Shown piece by piece: positions 6,106 through 10,808 of a DNA stretch of 10,808 bases; position 1 is the stretch's first letter, and each line of letters starts with the position of its first letter. The notes beneath the pieces are model-generated. The model did not search any database. It was not told the origin of the DNA and saw only the letters and a program-made list of their open reading frames with translations. A program made the position numbers and the translations under genes. This DNA comes from CAYNJW01 sp964397665 (GTDB lineage: Archaea > Nanobdellota > Nanobdellia > Pacearchaeales > GW2011-AR1), in NCBI GenBank assembly GCA_964397665.1, contig CAYNJW010000020.1:1-10808 (forward strand), written 5' to 3'.

Positions 6106-7947
6106 TAAATCAAAATCTCCAAAAGATTTTTTAAGAATTTCAAGTGCCGATAAATCTATTTTGGATTCTTTTTTGGATTCTGAAAGTTGTTTTCTCAATT
6201 CTTCAATGTTTGATTCTACTAATTTTTTAGAGATTAATTTTGAGATTTTTTCTCCTTCTACTATGAAAGTATTTTTAAGAAAAAATACTTCTCCAGATTT
6301 GTTTTTGCCTTTCAATATAAATCTTGTTCTATCCATGGATGCAAATTCTTTTCTTTGGGAATATTCAGTCATATACTGGATGATTTCTACTGATAAACTT
6401 CTTGCTTTATCAACATCACTCATTTGTTTACCACTTATTGCTAATTTTTTATTTTTATTCTCTTGAGTTTTATTTAATAAATTCTTTTTAACTTTTGCAA
6501 TAAATTTAAGATTCTCTAAAAATCTTGGAGGGCATTTTCCTTCGTTTATAATTTTTTTATTAAATTCACTAATTATTTCTTTTTCTGTTTTCTTTTTCAA
6601 AAAAGAACCAACCATTTCGAAAGTGTTTTTATAAATTTCTTCAATTGCTTTTTCTCTAACTCTCTTTTCAATTTGAATTCTTAAATCTTTTAGTCTTTCA
6701 TAGTAATCCAAAGCATTTTTTATTAGTCTATCAAGCTCTATCCCGGTAACAGTTTTTACTTTTCCGTGTTCATAACCCTTATAATATTTAATCATTACTT
6801 CTTCAAGAATATCTACATATTTTTTTTCAACCATCTTTTCCTTATCATAAAAGACTCTTTTAAATTCTTTAACTGTTTCTTGGACAGTAGTTGGCGCAAG
6901 ACCATATAACATTAATAATCCCTGTGTTGGTGTCGAAACTCCCATAAAAATATCATGCATTACAATATCCATCATTCTTCTATCAATATATTCTTTCATT
7001 CTGTTTCCGGATGACATAAACATATCAATTGCTTCTGATGATGGTTTTATTTTACCTCTTCTTAAAAGAGATTTCCAAGGTAAAAAAACTCCACGATCAT
7101 AAAGTGGGACACCATCACGGATGAAAGTAAACATTACAGGATGTGCATCTTTTACAGCCTCCCAAAATTCAGTCATTAACCAAACTTGTACATTAAGTAT
7201 ATTTTTAACTCCTGCAATTGCAGTTGCTTCTTGAATATATTGCATAATTATAGCTCTTAATTTCTCTTTAATTTCTAAAGGTGCCATTCTTTTAACATCT
7301 GTATCATCAATAATGATACCTACATCAACGTCAGAAGTTTTTTTAGCTTCACCACGGACTAAAGATCCATTCATAACATAAGAAGTAACATATTTTTCAA
7401 ATTTCTTCAATACTAAAGTTCTATGAACCATTGCAACCCTTATTGCACCAAGTATTCCCTTATCTGTTAGTGGAAAAGACATTGCAAGAGCCTCAAAGAG
7501 GTCAAATTTTGAATCTAAACCTAAGTTCCAAATATCAACTGGTGTCATGATGTGAACCCAAAGTTTATCCTCACATTTTTTTGCAAGTTTAATAGCGTTT
7601 AACTTAATTTTCCCAATTTCTTTATATTTTTTTTCAGGAATGATAACTAATAAATGGATTAATTTTCTTTTTGCATCCTCTTCACTTATTTCAAATTCTT
7701 CTTCTATTTTTTCAGAAGCTTGAGCAGGAATAACTCCAACAGCTTCGATAAACTTATATTCCTTTATGAGTAATTCGTGAAATTTATCAATATTTTCTTT
7801 TGTTTTATTTGCTTTTTTTTCCATCTCTGCTTTTAGTGTATTAGTAATTGGTAAATTTCCAAGTTTTCCAGAAGGAATATATTGGCTTGATAAATTTTCT
7901 TCAACAGATGTAGTCGGTTTTTTTATTCTAGAATTTTTTTCTGACAT
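6106..7947 (-). CDS. Large nucleotidyltransferase-domain protein (3' partial)
   Basis: 614 residues are visible before the gap removes the C-terminus; residues read beyond the Ns belong to another frame. A pol-beta/MNT-type nucleotidyltransferase motif is clear: G194-S195, G199, then SDVDVGI with D206 and D208. About 45 residues on, where a third catalytic Asp normally sits in a strand, the sequence is NVQVWL (252-257), suggesting Gln in that place. A helical region with a highly charged face follows (about 305-450), reminiscent of the HEPN-like partners of such domains, then a Lys/Glu-rich C-terminal region. A basic, Ser/Thr-rich N-terminus precedes a domain at about 90-150. Similar large proteins are recalled from DPANN archaea without known function. 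Nucleotidyl transfer to a protein or RNA is possible but not shown. There is no membrane segment, so it is cytoplasmic. Confidence 0.85.
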
Positions 7948-7950
7948 AAT

Positions 7951-7973
7951 TTTATTTATAAGTTTTCCTATTT
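7951..7973 (-). repeat. Second copy of the 23-base promoter element
   Basis: Identical to 8308-8330 at 21 of 23 positions, differing at + strand positions 7962 and 7964. Here the TATA-like part is centred only about 10-13 bases before the ATG at 7947, so it would start transcription inside the reading frame. It may be a promoter for an alternative transcript or a shifted duplicate. Confidence 0.6.
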
Positions 7974-7976
7974 AAA
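7969..7976 (-). promoter_or_regulatory. TATA box of the nucleotidyltransferase gene
   Basis: On the minus strand this reads TTTAAATA, centred about 25 bases before the ATG at 7947, the spacing seen at the other leaderless genes. A second TATA-like element at 7951-7962 lies too close to the ATG to serve this start. Confidence 0.45.
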
Positions 7977-8074
7977 TGTTACTACTTTTGGCTAATTTGA
8001 AGTTAAGTATTACAAATTATTTGAAATCTTATTAAAAATTGATGAATTGTATTGAAGTTTTAATTAGTTTAAAT

Positions 8075-8290
8075 TTAATTAGCCTCATTATACATTTCAT
8101 TAAAACTTCTGTCTTCTTTCCCCGTATAATGTATTGTTTCACAAGAACAACCAGGGTTTAAACTACCAGGATTTGAAGAAAAAATTTCTTCTCTTAAAAT
8201 TTTTAATTTTCTTGAATTATCTAAATTTTTAATAGTTTCTAATTCTTTTCTTATTAAACAGAGATATCCATTTTCAGTATGTTGATTCAT
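8075..8290 (-). CDS. Small hypothetical protein with CxC motif
   Basis: This 71-residue soluble protein is not recognised. The N-terminal half (about 12-36) is a charged amphipathic helix (IRKELETIKNL, KLKILREEI). The second half has an NPGSLNPGCSC stretch (40-50) with C48 and C50 as a CxC pair, plus C11. The cysteine pair could bind a metal or be redox-active, but two or three cysteines do not make a known site. Support for being a real gene is the TATA box centred 24-25 bases before its ATG within a promoter element repeated elsewhere in the window, and the isolated position with no better frame on either strand. It may be a short regulatory or ribosome-associated protein; that is a guess. 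Confidence 0.55.
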   Translation of the reverse strand: MNQHTENGYLCLIRKELETIKNLDNSRKLKILREEIFSSNPGSLNPGCSCETIHYTGKEDRSFNEMYNEAN

Positions 8291-8307
8291 AACTTTTTGA
8301 CATTATA

Positions 8308-8330
8308 TTTATTTATAAATCTTCCTATTT
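8308..8330 (-). promoter_or_regulatory. Promoter element of the 71-residue gene
   Basis: On the minus strand, AAATAGGAAGA followed by TTTATAAATAAA: a purine-rich TFB-type element next to a strong TATA box, centred about 25 bases before the ATG at 8290. A 21-of-23 copy lies at 7951-7973. Confidence 0.6.
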
Positions 8331-8406
8331 GTTACTATTTGTAAGATATAACACTAAGACAAGAGTAAACTTTAAAAGGGATTTATTCATGAAATAATTG
8401 TAGATG

Positions 8407-8450
8407 TTCATAAGTCAAAAAGTAAATAGTTTGTTTTAATGTCTTATGAA
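8407..8450. repeat. 8-base inverted repeat upstream of tRNA-Val
   Basis: TTCATAAG at 8407-8414 and CTTATGAA at 8443-8450 are perfect inverted copies 28 bases apart, with a related palindrome TTCATGAA at 8386-8393. A weak TATA-like AGTAAATAG (8421-8429), suitably placed for the tRNA, lies between the arms. It could be an operator or chance in AT-rich DNA. No gene is seen in the rest of 8291-8456. Confidence 0.3.
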
Positions 8451-8456
8451 ATTAGA

Positions 8457-8527
8457 GATCCCATAAGCTAATGGTAGACTGACTCGCTTACACCGAGTAT
8501 ACCCAAGTTCGATTCTTGGTGGGATCA
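8457..8527 (+). tRNA. tRNA-Val (anticodon UAC)
   Basis: This 71-base gene folds as a cloverleaf. The acceptor stem GATCCCA/TGGGATC has 7 perfect pairs. The anticodon stem ACTCG/CGAGT has 5 pairs, with loop CTTACAC giving anticodon TAC, which reads GUA valine codons. The variable loop is ATAC and the T arm is CCAAG-TTCGATT-CTTGG. The D stem is weak: AGCT/GACT (8466-8469 and 8477-8480) has a C-A mismatch and a T-G pair. The discriminator base is A; CCA is not encoded and must be added by the CCA enzyme. No intron is present. A reading frame begins 10 bases after its 3' end. Confidence 0.93.
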
Positions 8528-8537
8528 TTTTAACAAA

Positions 8538-8807
8538 ATGGAAAATCCTCTTGAAAAAACATTAATTAGTATCTTGGGTGAATCAAGAATTCTTTCAGAA
8601 TGTGAGATTTATTCTTCAGAAAAATTAACCGGGTGGTCATCAGATCAAGGAGTGATTTATGAGGAATTAGAAAGATTATTTGAAGCGAAAAAAATTCTTA
8701 AACTTGTTTGTCAAACTCCAAAGGATATAAGTGATTTACCAAATTCAATAACTGATTTATATGAGCAACCATTTTATATGCTTGCTAATCAGAACAAGCG
8801 TGGATAG
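8538..8807 (+). CDS. Small hypothetical protein between two tRNA genes
   Basis: An 89-codon frame not recognised as any family. Its N-terminal 56 residues resemble a winged-helix outline: a helix at 5-14, then DQGVIYEELERLFEAKKILKL (36-56), like a recognition helix leading into a wing. This is a weak, shape-level impression. It has two cysteines (22, 58). The ATG lies 10 bases after tRNA-Val with no Shine-Dalgarno site, and no TATA box can fit because that position is inside the tRNA, so the message must come from the tRNA transcript, perhaps freed by 3' tRNA processing. The last residues KRG and the TAG stop lie in the first 10 bases of tRNA-Gly, so releasing that tRNA would remove the stop codon. 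It may be a real protein or a chance frame. Confidence 0.5.
   Translation: MENPLEKTLISILGESRILSECEIYSSEKLTGWSSDQGVIYEELERLFEAKKILKLVCQTPKDISDLPNSITDLYEQPFYMLANQNKRG
8756..8780 (+). promoter_or_regulatory. Twin TATA-like boxes before tRNA-Gly
   Basis: TTTATATG occurs at 8756-8763 and again at 8773-8780, 17 bases apart, inside the 3' part of the 89-codon frame. The first would start transcription near 8785, leaving a short 5' leader before the tRNA at 8798; the second near 8800. Either could give tRNA-Gly a promoter independent of tRNA-Val. Confidence 0.35.
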
Positions 8808-8868
8808 TTTAGAGGCAGAATATGACGTTGCCAACGTTGTGACCCGGGTTCGATTCCCGGTCCGCGCA
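8798..8868 (+). tRNA. tRNA-Gly (anticodon GCC)
   Basis: This 71-base gene forms a cloverleaf. The acceptor stem GCGTGGA/TCCGCGC has 7 pairs, one of them T-G. The D arm is GTTT-AGAGGCA-GAAT. The anticodon stem TGACG/CGTTG includes two wobble pairs, and loop TTGCCAA gives anticodon GCC for GGC/GGU glycine codons. The variable loop is TGAC and the T arm is CCGGG-TTCGATT-CCCGG. The discriminator is A, CCA is not encoded, and there is no intron. Its first 10 bases overlap the end of the frame at 8538-8807. Confidence 0.95.
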
Positions 8869-8900
8869 TTCTACTTTCTTGACCAATTTAGGAGGACAAC

Positions 8901-8930
8901 TTTTTGACAAATAACTAAATAATTTTTCTT
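8901..8930 (+). terminator. Possible T-rich terminator after tRNA-Gly
   Basis: Two T-runs (8901-8905 and 8923-8930) lie about 35-60 bases after tRNA-Gly, with no hairpin before them. Archaeal termination typically uses such T-tracts. Nothing else is seen between 8869 and the promoter at 8965. Confidence 0.3.
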
Positions 8931-8964
8931 TATCCTACTTTAAAATTACAACAAAGCAGAAATG

Positions 8965-8972
8965 TTTAAAAA
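8965..8972 (+). promoter_or_regulatory. TATA box of the leader frame and AAA+ operon
   Basis: TTTAAAAA with purines upstream, centred about 27 bases before the ATG at 8996. Transcription would begin at or beside that ATG, making the small frame leaderless and placing the ATPase ATG about 90 bases into the message. Confidence 0.55.
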
Positions 8973-8995
8973 GGTTAAAACTTAATTATTATAAA

Positions 8996-9094
8996 ATGGT
9001 AACTAATAATAAACAAAGATTAAGGATTTTATTAGAGAAGCTTAGGAATAAACCATCTACTATTGAATTGAAGGAGATACAAAATGGGAGTTGA
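8996..9094 (+). CDS. 32-residue leader peptide or microprotein
   Basis: A short frame, MVTNNKQRLRILLEKLRNK at its start, ending ...IQNGS before TGA. It is basic, and residues 6-19 could form an amphipathic helix. Support: its ATG sits at the predicted transcription start of the TATA box at 8965-8972, and its TGA overlaps the first codons of the ATPase by 11 bases in another frame, the geometry of translational coupling. The Shine-Dalgarno site of the ATPase lies within its last codons, so ribosomes on it would cross that site. It could be a regulatory leader or a functional microprotein; a chance frame cannot be excluded at this length. Confidence 0.4.
   Translation: MVTNNKQRLRILLEKLRNKPSTIELKEIQNGS
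9071..9076 (+). promoter_or_regulatory. Shine-Dalgarno site of the AAA+ ATPase gene
   Basis: AAGGAG followed by a 7-base spacer to the ATG at 9084. It is the only strong, well-placed ribosome binding site in the window; the other genes seem leaderless or closely coupled. It fixes the ATPase start and shows that this gene is internal on its transcript. Confidence 0.75.
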
Positions 9095-10664
9095 TAAAGT
9101 AGACTATAAAGAAATGAGAAAGCAATTTGTTGAGACCTTGTATGATACTCTTGAGAGGGTTGTTTGTCCAACGCCTTATTTAGAAATAATAGAAGGAAAT
9201 AATGTGGATGTAAAATTCTTAAATGGGCAAGGTAGACTGCCTTCTCCAAATTCTACAGAAGTGACTGTTTTAGATATTGATGTAGCTTCTATGTTTTTCG
9301 ACGATTTTCATGTCCTTTACGAGGGTGTAACGGGAGTTGGTAAAACTTATACAAGCGATGCATTATTTAATACAGTTTTTGGACAAGAGGGAAATTATAC
9401 TTTAAGACTTGGTGGAGGAGTTCTTGGAAGTTCTGCTCTTGAGCCATTTACTACAACTACCTTAGAAAATGGAGTCCCAAAGACAAGAATAGATCAAGAA
9501 AAGTGTCAGCAATATGGAGCATTATTTATTGATGAAATTAATAGGGGAGACAGTCAAGAAGTTTTTCAGGTTGTGGACGGGAGAATTCATGTTAATGGAG
9601 ATACTGGTTATTTGAGAATCCCGATTCCAGGGAAAAAAAATGAATACAAAGGTCTTGCAATCATTGCGGCAATGAATCCTGCGGATGCCGAGCATAATGC
9701 AGCTCTTGAGTTAGATATTGCAGGGGAAAATAGATTTCTTAAATTTAAATTCCCAAATGGCGTTGCTGAAGCTGGCTCAAGCCAGTTAGAAAAGAAATTA
9801 GCTGGTGATTTGCATGAAACATTTTGGGAGGAGTTTTCTAAACGATCAGGTATGAAGGGTGGCTGGAAAGAGATTTACCCCATAGTTGCAGACAATTCAC
9901 AATTTCCAATAGAACTTGATGGAGAAACTAGAGAATTTATTGATGTTGCTGTTGGTTACGTTGGTTACGATCCTAAAGAAACATTTGCAAGAAATGTTGA
10001 ATTAATGCAACAAGGAGGATTATCTCCTAATTTTTCAATAGATGTTAATCATAATGATTATAAAAAAATTCTTGAAGCACAAGGAACTTTGAAGCATGGT
10101 TTTGTAAGAAGAGATTTGGGAAAGATTAGAGATCTAAGTAGACTTTTAAGTTTTATTAAGGGTGTTAAGGATGGTTCGTATGATGCGAATGTTAGACTTA
10201 ATGATGTTGCTGCAAGTATTGGAATTGTTTTAGAAAGTAAGGCAAGGACTGGAACAGACGCTGGAAGTTTAATGGTTCTTGTTAATGACGCAAGAAGCGC
10301 ATATAGTAATATGCATAAACAAATGAGTATTCCATGTGGATATGGTTTAAGGCAGGGTGTTTGGCAATCAGCTGTCAATACAGGCCATGATCGAGGTTTT
10401 GAGGCTTATGTTAACACTCTTAGAGCTGGAATGGAGCAATTAAATACTCAAGCCGGAAGTACTTCAGAAGCAACAATCAGATCTCGTGTATTAGCTGATT
10501 TAGCTGTTCTTGAACATTTTAGCAAAAGATATGAATCTGAAGTAATTTCTGCTCTTAAAAAAGCAAAAGGTACTGATACTTTCAAAGGATTTAGTGAATT
10601 ATATCAAAATAAGAAAGCAGAAGTAAGCGTTTATGAGCATAGGCTTGGTTCAATTATTAGGTAA
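9084..10664 (+). CDS. MoxR-like AAA+ ATPase
   Basis: A 526-residue cytoplasmic ATPase of the MoxR/CbbQ/GvpN-like branch of AAA+ proteins, which typically remodel or activate partner proteins. Walker A is GVTGVGKT (residues 81-88), Walker B ALFIDEINR (146-154), sensor 1 the Asn in AAMNPA (195-200), and the arginine-finger region GENRFLKFKF (214-223), comparable to the usual DRF. The first 75 residues are an unassigned lead-in. From about 230 to the end is a long, mostly helical region with no motif I recognise; MoxR proteins are usually about 300-350 residues, so about 200 extra residues may bind a specific partner. The start follows a strong Shine-Dalgarno site. Its stop codon directly abuts the next ATG, so the two genes are coupled. 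Gene-neighbour precedent for MoxR suggests the next gene encodes its partner, but its type is not visible. Confidence 0.88.
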   Translation: MGVDKVDYKEMRKQFVETLYDTLERVVCPTPYLEIIEGNNVDVKFLNGQGRLPSPNSTEVTVLDIDVASMFFDDFHVLYEGVTGVGKTYTSDALFNTVFGQEGNYTLRLGGGVLGSSALEPFTTTTLENGVPKTRIDQEKCQQYGALFIDEINRGDSQEVFQVVDGRIHVNGDTGYLRIPIPGKKNEYKGLAIIAAMNPADAEHNAALELDIAGENRFLKFKFPNGVAEAGSSQLEKKLAGDLHETFWEEFSKRSGMKGGWKEIYPIVADNSQFPIELDGETREFIDVAVGYVGYDPKETFARNVELMQQGGLSPNFSIDVNHNDYKKILEAQGTLKHGFVRRDLGKIRDLSRLLSFIKGVKDGSYDANVRLNDVAASIGIVLESKARTGTDAGSLMVLVNDARSAYSNMHKQMSIPCGYGLRQGVWQSAVNTGHDRGFEAYVNTLRAGMEQLNTQAGSTSEATIRSRVLADLAVLEHFSKRYESEVISALKKAKGTDTFKGFSELYQNKKAEVSVYEHRLGSIIR

Positions 10665-10808
10665 ATGATTAAAATAATTCCACGAGATAAAATCAAACAT
10701 TTGGAATTGGTGTTAGGACAAGCGACAGCTCCAATAGTTGATTCTGTAATTTTAAATGAACAAAGAGCAAGAAAGATAAGTAAAGCAATAGAAAGTAAAA
10801 TAGGTTTT
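10665..10808 (+). CDS. Unknown protein, N-terminal part only
   Basis: 48 residues are visible before the window ends, starting MIKIIPRDKIKHLELVL, with a charged helical run at about 35-45 (EQRARKISKAIES). There is no signal peptide or recognised motif. The ATG directly follows the ATPase stop codon with no spacer, so it is translationally coupled and likely acts with the ATPase. Partners of MoxR ATPases are often von Willebrand factor A proteins, but nothing here shows that; the MIDAS motif would lie beyond the edge. Confidence 0.75.
   Translation, partial: MIKIIPRDKIKHLELVLGQATAPIVDSVILNEQRARKISKAIESKIGF

Noticed and set aside
8538..8797. The stretch between the tRNAs as a tRNA intron or split-tRNA spacer
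   Set aside because: Both tRNAs fold completely on their own with normal anticodon loops, so no intron or trans-splicing is needed.
8890..8895. AGGAGG as a ribosome binding site
   Set aside because: No start codon at a useful distance opens more than four codons.
8989..9249. Minus-strand 86-codon frame opposite the AAA+ gene start
   Set aside because: It lies antisense to a convincing gene with a Shine-Dalgarno site and Walker motifs further on; its hydrophobic composition is what AT-rich antisense frames give.
9084..10808. Calling the ATPase and its neighbour a MoxR-VWA pair or a gas-vesicle GvpN system
   Set aside because: Only the AAA+ core is diagnostic; the 48 visible residues of the neighbour show no VWA motif and no gas vesicle gene is present.
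1..10808. CRISPR arrays, transposons, rRNA, C/D box RNAs
   Set aside because: No spaced direct repeats, transposase-like frames, rRNA signatures or paired C and D boxes were found when reading both strands.

Overview
The window looks like chromosome of a small-genome archaeon, most likely of the DPANN group (Pacearchaeota/Woesearchaeota-like). The DNA is strongly AT-rich. Most genes have an archaeal TATA box centred about 25 bases before the ATG and no Shine-Dalgarno site, which implies leaderless mRNAs. The tyrosyl-tRNA synthetase is of the archaeal/eukaryotic type, and the two tRNA genes do not encode CCA. The group assignment is an inference from protein style, not from a database search.

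Layout, left to right. (1) 2-1793, minus strand: a thioredoxin reductase, preceded by a two-gene operon for a secreted protein with two 'GWN' repeats and a 61-residue membrane-anchored peptide; these two share an unusual C-terminal GGNSI...PP..P tail. (2) 1882-3452, plus strand: tyrosyl-tRNA synthetase, whose HIGH signature has lost its histidine, then a 167-residue protein that looks like a shrunken, catalytically dead relative of the TtuA/Ncs6 tRNA-thiolation ATPases. (3) 3445-6005, minus strand: a HAD phosphatase, preceded in the same operon by a receptor-like protein with an exported beta-rich part, one membrane helix and a cytoplasmic domain resembling a class III nucleotide cyclase without its catalytic residues. 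Its signal peptide lies in a run of exactly 100 Ns (6006-6105), a scaffold gap of unknown true size. (4) 6106-8290, minus strand: a large nucleotidyltransferase-domain protein, cut at its C-terminus by the same gap, and a small cysteine-containing protein. (5) 8457-8868, plus strand: tRNA-Val(UAC), an 89-codon reading frame starting 10 bases after it, and tRNA-Gly(GCC), whose first bases supply the frame's stop codon. (6) 8996-10808, plus strand: a leaderless 32-codon frame overlapping the start of a MoxR-like AAA+ ATPase, itself abutting a further gene that runs off the right edge.

How the genes may work together: trxB, tyrS, the HAD phosphatase and the tRNAs are housekeeping. The most unusual material is the receptor-like pseudo-cyclase with its operon phosphatase, the dead PP-loop protein placed behind tyrS, the frame wedged between two tRNAs, and the AAA+ block with its leader frame. 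Together they suggest a genome in which ancestral enzymes are kept as non-catalytic binding or signalling modules. No CRISPR array, transposase, rRNA or integrase was seen.
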